From contig JACGCN010000021.1 of NCBI GenBank assembly GCA_014905825.1, positions 1 through 64,000 of the forward strand: 64,000 nucleotides of DNA. Reading direction: 5' to 3'. The translations under genes were made by a program, and so were the position numbers. The stretch is from Lyophyllum atratum (taxonomy: Eukaryota; Basidiomycota; Agaricomycetes; Agaricales; Lyophyllaceae). Position 1 is the stretch's first letter. Each line of letters starts with the position of its first letter. The notes below the pieces were generated by a model. The model was not told the origin of the DNA. It searched no databases and worked only from the letters and a program-made list of their open reading frames with translations. This document shows positions 23,501 through 34,480 of this stretch, one piece after another.

Positions 23501-23809
23501 TTCTCTTTTGTCGATGATTTCAACCAAGAGACGGTGCCATGCGCTCTAGTTAGTTGGTTTGTCCCTGCTTCAGATCCTCGTGACCCGGATACTGGCATGT
23601 GGACGGTCAAAGCAGAGGGAACACGATCAGACCGACCTGTGCAGGTCATACATCTGAAAAGTATCGCTCGAGGGGCACATCTTCTACCGAAATATGGTGC
23701 TGGACAATTACCCGACCACATCTCGTATGTTAATGCTTTGGATGCATTCCGGGTGTACTTTGTGAATCCTTACATTGACCACCACTGTCACGAATTTTTG
23801 TCAGATTAG
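20519..23809 (+). CDS. Plavaka/KDZ-type transposase
   Basis: Nine exons fit in phase: 20,519-20,678, 20,734-21,257, 21,311-21,512, 21,568-21,796, 21,845-21,977, 22,048-22,223, 22,283-22,379, 22,431-23,097 and 23,154-23,809, giving 947 residues. The protein opens with a C2H2 finger ([19 protein letters not shown]). It continues with family signatures: ADDITIONAL blocks [89 protein letters not shown], a [13 protein letters not shown] metal-binding segment followed by [26 protein letters not shown], and [20 protein letters not shown]. These match the Plavaka class from memory; it catalyses excision and insertion of the element through an RNase-H-like fold. An upstream in-frame ATG at 20,450 is possible; 20,519 was chosen because the finger follows at once. 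No stop or frameshift was seen. Confidence 0.8.
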
Positions 23810-23927
23810 GTGTACAATATGACTGTCTACATTATGTTGGTAGCTTATCTCGCTTTCTCGCTTTTGGACTTGGGACAAGTCAAAAAAGGCAGAAAAGCGA
23901 ATAAGTAAACCGCGAAGTTGCTGATGT

Positions 23928-25480
23928 CAACCACCACCGACACCGCCCCTCCCAGATTCGCATTCCTTCCTCGGCGCCTCCTACCGCTCCTCCTCCGCTC
24001 CTACGTCTTCTCCCCACCCACAGCCACACCCGCCCAGGACCTCATATGCCTCCTCGAGTACCCCGCATCGGCTTCGTCAACCCTTCCTACCTCGACGATG
24101 GCTCTGGACACGCCCTCCTCCACAAGGCGGCCGGCCGGAATGACCTCCGACTCATGAGGTCGCAGCGAGAAACGGCGTGGACGCGTTTTTGAGGAATGGG
24201 AAGGGCAAGATGGCGGGGAAGGGGAGCGCGGGGGAGGATGAGTGGGTGAAGGGTGTCTCTTTGGCAATGTGCGTGACTTTGTCCCCCTTCTCTTCCTTCC
24301 AAATTCTTTACCCCTTACCCTGTCCCGAGACAGTTGTGTACCGTGATACGACCCTCATCTACCCGCCACATAACGTCGCGGAGGCGCCCTTCCCGAAGGC
24401 ATACTTCAACAAGTATAACGTTGCGAAGGGGTACAATACGGTATACCCAGTGGGTTAGACCTCGAGAACGGGGTTCTCTCATGTACGCCCCCCCTTCCCT
24501 CCCTCCCCCTCCACCTCCGCCAGCAAAAACTCCTCTAATCTACGTACAGGCTACCGTCACCAAGAATATGAAACCATCGCCTCGCGGGGGAGCCGAGAGG
24601 TGGGGAGGAGCATCGAGTGGTGTAGGAGGGAGGGGAAGGCCAAGAGCAGTGGGAAGAGTAGGGTGGGGAGTGCGAGGGGAGGGGAGGGGGGAGAGTGAGT
24701 TGGGAGTGCGAGGAGAGTAGGAGGAGTGAGGTGGGGGGACAGCTGAGGAGGTAGCGCCTCATCTGGGACATGTTAGTGGGTGGTCGGCGGCGAGCTCGGG
24801 GATGGAGCTTGGAGGGGGAGGGAGGATTCGAGTCCGGATCTTCTTTCCCCCCGGGCAACGTCGCAAAGAGGAGGAGGATGCAGAGAGGCAATTGGGGAGA
24901 GCTCGAGCGGGGAGTCGCGGGGGAAGGGGGGAGGGGGAGGGGAGAGGGGGAGGGTGCACCCGTATGTGGAGACGCTTGAGCTGCAGGGGAACTCTCCGAT
25001 AACGCAGATGGAGCTCCTCGGCAGTGGGAGGTAGGGGAGGCGCTGAGGGAGTTGTTCGCGGTGGTCCAGGGGCTCCTGGACGAGTATGTTGATATGGCCC
25101 GGGCATGGGAGGGGTGGTGGACGAGGAGGGTGGAGGGGGAAAGGAGGAGGCAAGGTTTTGGGAGGAGAGCTCGGCGAGTCTGGTGAGGGAGCGGGAGCTG
25201 AGGGTTAGGAGTAGGAAGAGGTGGAGTTCGTTTTTGGATGCGGGGGTGGAGGGGGAGGGGACGGTGAGGGTGAGGGTGAGGGCGGGGGTGGGGGTGTTGG
25301 GTAGGGCGGTCAAGGAGGAAGGGGAAGGGTATCTTCCGGAGATAATGGGGCGCCGACGACGCTGAAGGAGTGAGGGGAGTGGGGGGGGGAGGATGAAGCT
25401 CGTGGAAACGCTGATGGAGAGGGCGACGCCGAAGAGGACGCAGACGCAGGATACGGCTACCTTGGCTTCCTCGACGTCAT
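23928..25480 (+). pseudogene. OSH pseudogene, copy B, 3' part
   Basis: The continuation of the OSH copy interrupted at 17,818. It reads PPRVPRIGFVNPSYLDDGSGHALLHK...GRNDLRL near 24,040-24,160, then an intron, then VVYRDTTLI near 24,330, KAYFNKYNVAKGYNT near 24,400 (start of the PH domain) and ASSGVGGRGRP near 24,610. A long G/A-rich stretch follows that corresponds to the low-complexity linker before the lipid-binding domain. The last recognisable piece is QTQDTATLAS near 25,445. Stops and frameshifts occur in several exons and the OSBP domain is missing. The next large F-box gene begins at 25,863. Confidence 0.6.
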
Positions 25481-25862
25481 CCGTGATAGTTAGTTGGAAT
25501 AGGAATACCATGGCAAGTACAGAGATGGAAGTTGATACGATGATGGTATCTAAGGCAAGGTCTTTTCCTTCGCATACATGGCATGTCATATCTCGCCCGT
25601 AGCCTCCTCAACAGATTCCGCGAATGTTTTACGTCACCTTCTTCCTGGTTGTACTTTTTTGGTACTTACAACCGCTGTTGAGAAATCTGTGCCCATGCGT
25701 GCGAAATTATGGGCTAGATCACGAGGCAAGTACACATGGACTTTCGTTTCGCTCAAGTTTTCTCTTCAGCATTTACGTGACGACGCAAGGTATGACTGGA
25801 AGTGCTTCATCATGAAGCGACCCACCTAATCCACGTTTCTGCGACTAGGTTCGAACGAAATC

Positions 25863-27626
25863 ATGGAAACAGATTCTATCGACGATACTTCCCTGATTTA
25901 CAAGCTTCTATTCGAGGCTGGGACAACAAGCGCAAACGGTGGTCTCCTCTCAGATCGGGAACATAAACGGGCCAGGACGCTCATTTCGGATACAGAGAAA
26001 CTCATGATATCACTAGATCAGGAGATCCAGGGCCTGGTCGCTAAGCGTGAGGAGGTAGCGGAACGGCTGTCGAGATTCCGGTTCGCCGTGGCTCCTTACA
26101 AGCGCCTCCCAGTCGAGGTTCTGTCCGATATCTTCGTACGGACTCTTAATGGCTACCCAGTCGCTTTCCCTCCCGCAAATGACTCAGATAGTCCTTGGGT
26201 TTTGCGACAAATATGTTCAAGTTGGAGACAAGTCGCGCTCAACGAGCCCCGGCTTTGGAACAATTTTAGGATCGGTATCAGCACTGCACATCCCCCACTC
26301 CCTCTTATCGCCAAATTATTTCACTCCATCATTCATCCGACTGGTCCGTTATCAATCAATTTGGATCACGATATCGATACATCCTCCGAACCCGTCGTTG
26401 ATGCGCTACTCATTCCATATATTTCACGCATCAAAAATCTTGATCTTGATATCAATTTCGATACATTCGGGCGTCTCCTCCAGATTCGGTGTCAAGACTT
26501 CTCTGGACTAGAAAGTCTGCGCCTCATCATCCACCGTCGTTCCAACACCTCCGGCAACATAGATTGGTCCACAATGTTTGAGCAATGTAGAATTGCAACC
26601 GTTTTCCAAAGCGCCCATCTGCTGCGACACCTGGATATATGTCCTGAAGGAAACAAAAGGTTTTCAAATAACATGCTCCACATTCCATTTCCCTGGGTCG
26701 GCTTGACAACTCTCCGTATTATCGATATTCGACCGCTGACACTGTCAGAGTTACAACGTCTCCTACCAAAATGCACCTCCCTGATCGACCTCGACGTACG
26801 GGTTTTCTACGATTCCCCCCCTCAACAAGGTATTACAGCAAACACCACTCTTTGTATACCACATCTCCGCCGCCTTCGGATCAGCGGTGTGGTTGAAGCC
26901 CCGCATTCTCTGCTCAGCTTACAGTTACCCTGGAAGCAATTCATCGAACTCGACCTCTCTAATCTTGTAAACCTCACTTTCTCGGAAATGCATGCTATCC
27001 TCAGCCACTCTAACCGGGCCGAGAAGATCTCTATTTGTTTCCCGGTAATCCAATCGCCATGCAGTACACACCTACCTCCCATCGAATTGCCAAGATTGAA
27101 GGAGCTTTGGATGTATTACGACGACCCCGCTGTTCTCGATTACCTCGTGGTACCAGCGATGGAAGTGTTGGACCTGGAAAGTCCAACGTTAGGTGAAAGC
27201 AACCTGTCGAGTATGATCCTTCGCTCTTCGTGCTCGATCTCTTCCTTCATCTTCAACTGCGGAAATCTTGATCCTCGGAACATGTACCGCCTTCTTACGC
27301 TTATGCCGCTCCTGCAGGGCTTGGAGGCCCTGGACGCCGAATTGGACCAACAAGTCATCGGCGGTATATCCAGTGGAGAACTTCTCCCTCAATTGGAGTA
27401 CTTGATCTGCCAATTTGAAATGCCTTCCCTGTCTGACACTTGGATATGTCTGGAGATGTGGAGGATGACGCCCGCAGTCACGTCAGATGGTGCTTGCTCT
27501 ACCACTCTGCGCCAGGCTTGGGATATATGCATCAACTACGGTGATCCTACCAATCTGCAGGAAGCATTCGAACTGTTCAAAGAGCTTAATGAAGTACATG
27601 GCACATGTTTCAACCTCAGACTATAG
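25863..27626 (+). CDS. Large F-box protein, copy 2
   Basis: A single exon of 587 residues beginning METDSIDDTSL, closely similar to the gene at 14,101 along its whole length. The coiled coil (DTEKLMISLDQEIQGLVAKR), F-box (LPVEVLSDIFVRTL) and WVLRQICSSWRQVALNEPRLW follow in the same order, then divergent leucine-rich sequence (LRHLDICPEG, LTTLRIIDIRPL, LRRLRISGV). Substitutions concentrate in the C-terminal target-binding part, as expected for duplicated adaptors. The C-terminus ends earlier than in copy 1, where the homologous reading continues with SPLMGRTMS. It has the same promoter-proximal sequence and is followed by the same LRR/OSH pseudogene pair, so it is part of a tandem block duplication. 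Confidence 0.85.
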   Translation: METDSIDDTSLIYKLLFEAGTTSANGGLLSDREHKRARTLISDTEKLMISLDQEIQGLVAKREEVAERLSRFRFAVAPYKRLPVEVLSDIFVRTLNGYPVAFPPANDSDSPWVLRQICSSWRQVALNEPRLWNNFRIGISTAHPPLPLIAKLFHSIIHPTGPLSINLDHDIDTSSEPVVDALLIPYISRIKNLDLDINFDTFGRLLQIRCQDFSGLESLRLIIHRRSNTSGNIDWSTMFEQCRIATVFQSAHLLRHLDICPEGNKRFSNNMLHIPFPWVGLTTLRIIDIRPLTLSELQRLLPKCTSLIDLDVRVFYDSPPQQGITANTTLCIPHLRRLRISGVVEAPHSLLSLQLPWKQFIELDLSNLVNLTFSEMHAILSHSNRAEKISICFPVIQSPCSTHLPPIELPRLKELWMYYDDPAVLDYLVVPAMEVLDLESPTLGESNLSSMILRSSCSISSFIFNCGNLDPRNMYRLLTLMPLLQGLEALDAELDQQVIGGISSGELLPQLEYLICQFEMPSLSDTWICLEMWRMTPAVTSDGACSTTLRQAWDICINYGDPTNLQEAFELFKELNEVHGTCFNLRL

Positions 27627-27789
27627 TACGAGTCCGCTCATGGGGAGGACTATGTCGAGATAATTTATGACCTCCTTGGGGTTAGTTGTGCGTAGGGGAA
27701 AATATGAGAAAGGTGTAAGAATGGAGGCTCGGATCTCGGTACAGATACGGGTTTATAAGAATGATATACCTGAATATGACCCATGTAAT

Positions 27790-28450
27790 GCTATGATACA
27801 GAGTTTGGGACGCTCAGCGCTAGAACCCGACCAGCGTACACACGAGCACTCTCCTCAATCTCCCCACCCACACTCTTCCCAAGCCCCCGTGCACTCTCAC
27901 CCACCCGCGAATTCCGTTCCGCCTCTTCCCTATTGCGCACGCACGAGTTCACGGCATCTCCATCGTTCCACTCCTCTTCAACATCTGCACCATATACATA
28001 CGTGACGCCCGCCTACAAACGAGAAAGTCAGCACCTCTCCATGAACGCTCAGAAAAAGAAAGAAAAAGAAAGCTCACGCGCGAATCATGTCCCTTCAGAT
28101 CCGGCCCCCTCAATGCCCCCTACTCTCAGGAACGCATCCAACGCCCGACGCCCTAATGGTATTGCGATCTGTTCCACTGTTCTAACGGGTTCTCAGATCC
28201 ACCGCCTGCCCAGGGTTAGGAGACGTGGTGAGTGGACCCTACACTAGAGAGCGAGATGCAGCCCGCTTGATGGACCTGTGGGTGAACAGCGGGTGTGGTC
28301 AGTAAACTGTCGTTAGGGAAGGGTTTAACAGCCGCACCATAAGGAGTCCCTTACCTCGGGACATTCGTTCCCTTCCCTCACCGTCTCGCTACGGAAGGAA
28401 GGCGCTGTGTTCTTGTTCGAAGAAGTACCTAGATAAAGTATATCTGTAAA
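27790..28450 (-). pseudogene. RNI-like LRR pseudogene, copy D, shortened
   Basis: A third copy of the LRR gene, on the minus strand. The 3' end (near 27,870-27,830) and the SFRSETVREGNECP exon (near 28,390) are readable. The middle is strongly shortened relative to the copy at 16.1-17.1 kb: the exons carrying the TLNLSENK and LKRLFLS repeats are gone or unrecognisable. The junctions on both sides agree with copy B. Confidence 0.5.
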
Positions 28451-28519
28451 CACAAACGAGAATGATTAGCGACGCTGAGGGACGCAAAACATGTAAGTAA
28501 ATAGAATCACCACTTACAT

Positions 28520-30660
28520 TGGTCGGTCCAGCGCGCATCGGCGAGGAGGGGATGCACGTTGAGTGGTGGTTTGTGGTGGTATGAGCAGCGAGACGGTCAA
28601 CGACCAGGTCACATGCACGATCGTTCCTGACTGGAGGCCGATCGATCTTGGCAACGTCTAAGTCCGAGCTCCTCGCTGTTGCCTCCTCCTACTCGTGCGT
28701 CCGCTCAACGCTGGCATGCCCGGGATCGTTCAATGTAAGTATATCTGACGTGTTTTCTTTATCTGGTTTCTCATATAACAGTACTAATTGAGCTCTTTTA
28801 CTTCAACAGGTCCATATCCTACCCCAATCTCTCAACCGATAACAGGGCACCCTCCCTTCTCATTCTTGAGTCGGAATATCGCAGTGGACGCTGTCGCCAT
28901 CCTGCTATCGCATCGCGCCATATCCCCAAACAGGATCTAGCCCCGGCCTCGGGACCACACCCCTCCACCTCACAGCCTCACTCGGCCGCGTGGATATTGT
29001 CAACTTACTACTGGAGCAGGACAGCGTCAAATACAGGCTTAGAGACGCGTAAGGACTCACATGTTGCGACATAGCCCCTGGAAGCGACGTCATCAATGCC
29101 ATCGAAGGTACGTAACCCTACCTCCCTTGTCTTGTCCTTCCAACCACCACCGACATCACCCCTCCAGACTCGCATTCCTTCCTCGGCGCCTCCTAACACT
29201 CCTCCTCCGCACCTATGTTCTCTCCCACCCACACCCACACCCGCCCAGGACCTCCTATCCCTCTTCGAGTCCCCCGCATCGTCTTTGTCAACCTCAGATA
29301 CTACCTCGACGATGGCTCTGGACGAGGCGGCCCGCCGGGAGGACCTCCGCCTCATTGAGCTCGTGGCGATAGCGGGCGCGGACGCGTTTTTGGGGTATAG
29401 GAAGGGCAAGATGGCGGGCGAGGATGAGCGGGCGAAGGTGTCTCTCCGGCAATGTGCGTGACTTTGTCCCCCTCCTCTTCCTTTCAAATTCTTTATTCCT
29501 TGCCCTCTCCAGAAACAGTTGTGTACCATGATACGACCCTCGTCGACCCAGAACGGAGCCGCCCGTGCTGAAGGCATACCCCAACAAGTACACGAACGTC
29601 GCGAAGGGGTACAATACCCGGTGGCTCGTCCTCAAGAACAGGATTTTCTCATGTACGCCCCCCCTTCCCTCCCTCCCCCTCCCCCTCCTCCTCCGCTAAC
29701 AACAACTCCTCCACTCTACGTATAGGATACCGTCACAAAGAAGATGAAACCATCGCATCGCGGGGGAGCGTGTCCGCGGACCGCCTATGCTTCGAGGTAA
29801 ACGCTGCGTGTATGCGGGGCGCATCATTCGGCGGCCCCAGAAGTGGTATATGAAGGCGCACCACCTGTCGAGGCGGCGAGATGCTGGGGAGGAGTATTGA
29901 GTGGTGTAGGAGGGAGGGGCGAGCCAATCGCAGTGGGGAAAGTAGGGTGGGGAGCGCGAGGGGAGGTGGCGGAGGGGCTTGGATGGTGGAGCGGAAAGGG
30001 AGGAGGCAGGGGTTCTGGGAGGCGAGTTTGACGAGTGTTGTGAGGAAGGGTGAAACGTTGAAAGCAGGAGCTGAGGGTAAGGAGTAGGAGGAGGAGGGGG
30101 AGTCAGTTATTTGATGCGAGTGTGGGGGAGGGGACAGTGAGGGCGAGGACGGGGGTGTTGGGTAGGGCGGTCAAGGAGGAAGGGGGCGGGTATCTCCCGG
30201 GGATGAATGGGGCGCCGACGACGCTGAAGGAGTGGGGGGGGATGAAGCTCTTGGAAACGCCGGTGGGGAGAGCGACGACGCCGAAGGAGTGGGTGGGGGG
30301 GGGATGAAGCTCGTGGAAACGCCGATGGGGAGAGCGACGCCGAAGAGGGCGCAGACGCAGGATACAGTTACCTTGGTCCCCTCCACGCCATCCGTGACCC
30401 CACGCCCGTCCCCCATCAGCGGCTACGACAACAACGACGCGGACGCGGATACAGACGAGGACGAGTTCTTCGATGCCACGGAGTCCGGCACGCTCCCCAA
30501 CCTGGTCGTTCCCGACGCCCTCGCCTCCCCTGATACGCCTACCCTCTTGATCGATATGGCGCCGTATGAGGGGTAGGATAGGCTGAGGGCGCAGCTGGAC
30601 CTGAATGAGGAGAGGCCGAGCACGAGCTTGTGGAGCGTTCTGAAGCATAGTATTGAAAGG
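28520..30660 (+). pseudogene. OSH pseudogene, copy D, longest
   Basis: The most complete of the three OSH copies. Ankyrin remnant GRVDIVNLLLEQDSVKYRL is near 28,990, followed by the uninterrupted intron used as the empty site for the Plavaka insertion. Then come DLLSLFESP..VFVNLRYYLDD near 29,250, DLRLIELVAIAGADAFL near 29,345, PH-domain pieces (VVYHDTTLVD near 29,520, YNTRWLVLKNRIF near 29,612, MLGRSIEWCRREGRA near 29,880), a G-rich linker, and DEDEFFDATESGTLPNLVVP near 30,455. The last piece, NEERPSTSLWSVLKHSI near 30,610, is where the sterol-binding domain normally begins; the copy ends there at a splice donor. Several frameshifts and stops make it non-functional. Intact relatives move sterols at membrane contact sites. 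Confidence 0.65.
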
Positions 30661-30764
30661 TGAGCGTGGTGTGAGAACGGAGACTTGGATGTTGGCACAG
30701 AGGCGGGTTTATGATAATGATATACCTCAGTATGACCCATGTAGTCGTCCGTCAACTTCCCAGT

Positions 30765-30930
30765 GAATTAACCGAACCATTCGAGGCTGCAAAGTGTCTG
30801 ATTTCATTCAGTGAGAAGCGAGCCGCATGTAAGTAACGTGTAACCACTCCACAAGTCGTCCAGAAAGTAGATCGCTGTGAGAAAAGCTCTGCCCTTTTTA
30901 AATATGCGGGAGACGGGAAGGAAGGGAAAG
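30765..30930. repeat. Linker segment L, copy 2
   Basis: It shares CATTCAGTGAGA, the GCCGCATGTAA/GCCACATGTAA region, GTAACCACTCCACAAGTCG-like and GCTGTGAGAAAAG with 35,395-35,520, and an inverted, shorter version with 2,000-2,075. It separates the OSH copy from the end of the minus-strand small F-box gene. Confidence 0.65.
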
Positions 30931-30947
30931 ATTTACAGTCTACGGTC

Positions 30948-32214
30948 TCAAAAGATTTCGAGCCGTGCTTTTCCTTCTATGACCCGCTCCACACGCAGGC
31001 GTCCCGCAGAGTATATGCGTGGCATACTCTCCTCGAAATATGCGGGGAAAATGCTCCTGTGCCGCTGCGGCACTCTAATTGGGATGACACGGATCAGACG
31101 CAATGGCGACGTTCCATGTCCTCCCATCGAATATTCATCAATGCGCCTCCACTCGGACTTGGCCTCGTCAACAGCCCCCGGGGCGACATTGGCTGGGCCG
31201 CACAATAACCCTCCAACGGCGAGAGTCACCTGATCAAGATGGCTAGCACGCAGCGACTCGCAGAGGTTGGCTATGCAACGAAGCTCGGCCAAAGACTCAA
31301 CCTTAAACGCAACGTGTCGTAGATTTTTGAGGCCTCCCAGTTCGAGACGCATTTCGGGGGAATCGAGAGGGAATGCTTCGAGCCTCCGACGTCAGTCAAT
31401 GTGTGTGGTGAGAGTATGACCTCTGCTTACAGGTGTCGGTGTCGATATACAACTCCTCCAACGAGGAGGTTGCAACGCGTAGGACTGCGTTCAGCCCGAT
31501 AACATTTGCATTGTATCGCAGTCCGACTTCTAGTCTCCGGAGGCCCGAGGCATGGAGATGGGAAACAGCACTCAGAAGCGCGGGGTGGAGTGTGCTCATA
31601 CTATTCTCCCGGAGGATGAGGGTCTGGAGAGAATCTGTACGCTTGAGATCAATTGATGGAGGCGGGGAATATGGTTTGTCGAACGCAACATCGTCTGATA
31701 GGACCGACTCCCGTAACTCGAGCGCCTTGAGGCAGGGGGTTGCACAGAGGTAGGAAAGCGGGAAGTTATACAAGGATGACAGATGGATTTCGTGCAACGT
31801 GGGGGATCCGAAGATCGTATACATGTTGCGCTTGAATATGTCGGGCAAAACGGACCAATCTGCCCAGAGCTCGAAGGAGGTGCCCTGGATCTTTATAGAC
31901 CGCAGTCGATTCAGCTTCTGGAGGGCTCCAAAGGAAATATTGGGATGGGGCCGTATCAGGAATGAGATCGAGTCCACGTAGGTGCCGAGGTGGCTACTAG
32001 ACATCAACGAGCTTTCGAGAGCTTTGGTCTGTACAGCATATTCCCGGTGGCCTAATGAAACAGAAAGCGACCTGTACAACATTTTCTGGGCGGCATTGCA
32101 GAAGGAAGACGACACCGTGCAGCATGTCGCGAGTATCGTTTGGAACTCGGGGCCGTCGAGAGCCTTGATGATCTTATCGATAATCTCTTGAGGAAAGCTC
32201 GGGTAGACGGACAT
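30948..32214 (-). CDS. Small F-box protein, copy 2
   Basis: Two exons: 32,214-31,431 and 31,375-30,948, with a 55-bp GT-AG intron, giving 403 residues. It begins MSVYPSFPQEIIDKIIKALD, an F-box-like N-terminus, followed by CTVSSSFCNAAQKMLYRSLS. The rest is a divergent leucine-rich domain (LNRLRSIKIQG, LRRLEVGLR, SLEELYIDTD, LKNLRHVAFKV, ELRCIANLCESL) ending near RLRVERVIEG. A longer upstream ATG (32,259) exists, but the paralogues align from 32,214. The protein resembles the large F-box adaptors in plan but not in sequence. It is the only complete two-exon small copy in this part of the window. Likely SCF-type adaptor; target unknown. Confidence 0.8.
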
Positions 32215-33070
32215 CGTTGAACTAAATTCGAAAAATATGAGACGCCAGTCCTTTGCCAATGATTTGAAAACTGAACCTGTTCGTCGACATGACGTGATTT
32301 GTGCTTAGATGGCGACTTCAGAAAGAGGGAGGATGCGAAGCGAAATGATGCCTTGAGACGTCGATTCCCACGACCCTTCAAAGCCTCTTCACTCGATTGA
32401 AAGACCGCTTTATGCAAATTTGACCAGGGAGACTACTTCTGTCTGCGAACTGTCGTGCAATACACTGGACCCGCATCCATATACAAGAGTGCAAGTCACA
32501 AAAAACGTGGCAAATTCTGAAGAGCGCATTGTTGGAAAAACACGAACAAAGCTCCTCACCGACTTGCTTCGACTTGGACGATCATGTGGACCTCACCTTG
32601 TTATTTCTATAGCTATTCTATCTGGCAGCCTTGCGCATTCGGGCATAAATTGGACTCGCGTACCATTCTTGGGGCTCATGTCGTGCAGCCTCAGCACAGT
32701 CACTCGTCTCCCGCATGCAGCCCGCATACCCCGGCTGAGCTGGCGAACTCAAGGCGAAACGGAGTGCGCCTGGCATGAAAAAAAGTATGAGGTGTTGGGA
32801 CATTGCGCTCGAGCATACGGGCCTGCTTATTCAAGGTAAGATGTGTCTGATTGTATCTTATCGGTTTCAGTACTGAAAACAGGGTTGACGGTGGCAGATG
32901 TGACCTCTCGCTACCCTACAGCTCCCTACTTCCTTCTCGACTACATCCACGCGACACTCGTAGACCAGACAGTCCCTGGTTCGGATCTTCGGACACATGG
33001 CTGACTGGCGTGTCGATCCAACTAATCTCACAGATGCTGAATGGAAGATCGGGTAGCTCAGCTGGATGAC
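32215..33070. other. Duplicated 5' flank of small F-box copy 2
   Basis: No gene is supported. Inverted, it matches about 58,330-59,235, including the TCAGTACTGAAA, GTATGCTCGAGCGCAATGTCCC and GCTGAGCTGCC segments. It is thus the promoter side of the small F-box unit plus the boundary with the 2H pseudogene. Confidence 0.6.
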
Positions 33071-34480
33071 CGGGTGAACGCCAGAATCCGCCCCAGCGAC
33101 GGCGCACAGTCTCCACGCCCTCACCCTCCTACGTTCTCTCGGGCCCCAGATCGACGCCACCCTCAGTGGAGGAATACCAAGAACCTCGCCCCCAGGGACT
33201 ATCACCACCGCCACCGCACCAGAGCTGCGTCCGAACTCGAGCTGAAAGTCACGCTCAACTCGCTCGACATCATGCACCCTGTCAAGGTCAAACCGCCGAA
33301 ACCTTACGCCTAAAGAAGCTCTGTTAGACCGCAACGAGCGAACCCAACTATCCACAGCCCTCTGTAGGAGGCTCAGACGCCGGACAGGAAACGGCGGCGG
33401 CGGCTGGAGCAGAAGTGGGACAGCCTACTGCTTCGGTCGCAGGGAGTGATGCAGAGGGCGATATGGGTGGACGATCGGTCGCGGGTGTGGATGTCGTCGT
33501 GTGCGGGCCTGATCCCAACGACACGTGGGCGGAGGTGATGTACCTAGCGCCAAAGGAAACGGGCGAGGACGTGCAGAAGCTGAGGCGCATCGCGGGTACG
33601 TTCGACTTCGTTGGGATCTGGGGGCCGGATTGAACGCTGACGGCTGTGGGTCAGATTTGGTGAATTCGACGTTTAGGAGGGAAGGGTATATTGTCGAGAA
33701 GAGGGCTTTGAAGGTGTGTTTCGTTTCGTTGTTTGATGGGTTCGGTCGTCGTCGATTCTACCCTATGTTTTCGCTCCGTCGCTCTCTCCTCTGGGATTCA
33801 TCGAGCTTTTTCGTCCTTGGTGATTGCTATGGAAATGGTCTCCTATTTCAGTCAGCGACTCCTGTCCACTTACTACGTCTCGAAATCATGTACTCCCTTT
33901 CCCAAGCCCTGACCTCATCACTATCTTTCCCATCCTTCCTCTCCTTCACCTCGTCGATGTCCGTAAGCGCAGCTGACGCCCATTTCCATCCTCAGCTACA
34001 TTGTACCCTTCTCAACACCTCAAAACGCCGCCCCGCCCGCACAACAGGCCAGCCCTTCTCCTACTCCGATCTCCTGCGCTCCGACGCCATGCATCTTCTC
34101 AGACCTCCACCAGCTGACCCGCCAGTCGTCGGCCAGACAACATTTACGGAGACCAGCACCAGCACCAGCGGGAATCCGATTAATTTCACCTCGACCTCGA
34201 CCACGACGACCAAACTCGAGAGGACATCGCGGAAGGCGCCCGCACCGGCACCACCGGTCTTGATCGACTTTGGCGTCGATCAGTACGATGAGATGATCGT
34301 GCGCGTCGAGGAGCTGGGGTGTGGGTGATGGGGAGCGTGGTCCGATGGGGGAGTACGTTAGTCGCGGGGGGGTGCGATTCGGTGAGGCGGATGTAGTGAG
34401 AGGGAGGGAGGGGGTTGATTTGAAGGGAAGGGACATGGATATCGGTGCGCGACGTCCGGATTGATGGGTGTGTCTCACGG
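33071..34480 (+). pseudogene. 2H-phosphoesterase pseudogene, N-terminally truncated
   Basis: A second copy of the gene at 11,228. Homology begins in the Pro-rich part of exon 3; the first H-x-T motif and upstream exons are absent. Readable parts: LKVTLNSLDIMHPVKV near 33,240 (followed by a stop), VMYLAPKETGEDVQKLRRI near 33,540, LVNSTFRREGYIVEKRALK near 33,660 and LHCTLLNTSKRRPARTTGQP near 34,000, with the VEELGCG end near 34,310 shifted out of the final MGS...GEYVS frame. The loss of one catalytic motif and the frame damage make a functional phosphoesterase very unlikely. Confidence 0.7.

Larger units (their letters stand above)
17819..23927 (+). mobile_element. Plavaka-type (KDZ superfamily) DNA transposon, about 6.1 kb
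   Basis: Boundaries come from comparison with the empty site in the OSH copy at about 29,143. The ends are inverted: the left begins ACATCAG..TTTTCTCGATTTAC and the reverse complement of the right begins ACATCAG..CTTCGCGGTTTAC, both followed by a shared TTTTTTTGACTTGT. Subterminal AAAAAGCG-like motifs recur on the left (about 17,857-17,990) and in inverted form on the right (about 23,850-23,900). The element carries a nine-exon transposase and a divergently transcribed accessory gene, with a 217-bp space between their starts. The target-site duplication is not clean: only CA, or CAAC with a gap, is repeated. Both genes appear open, so the element may be autonomous. Confidence 0.8.

Noticed and set aside
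22458..23549. Transposase exon 8 read through to 23,549 as one 363-codon frame.
   Set aside because: The part beyond 23,097 does not continue the family. Splicing to 23,154 gives an in-phase join to a long final frame.
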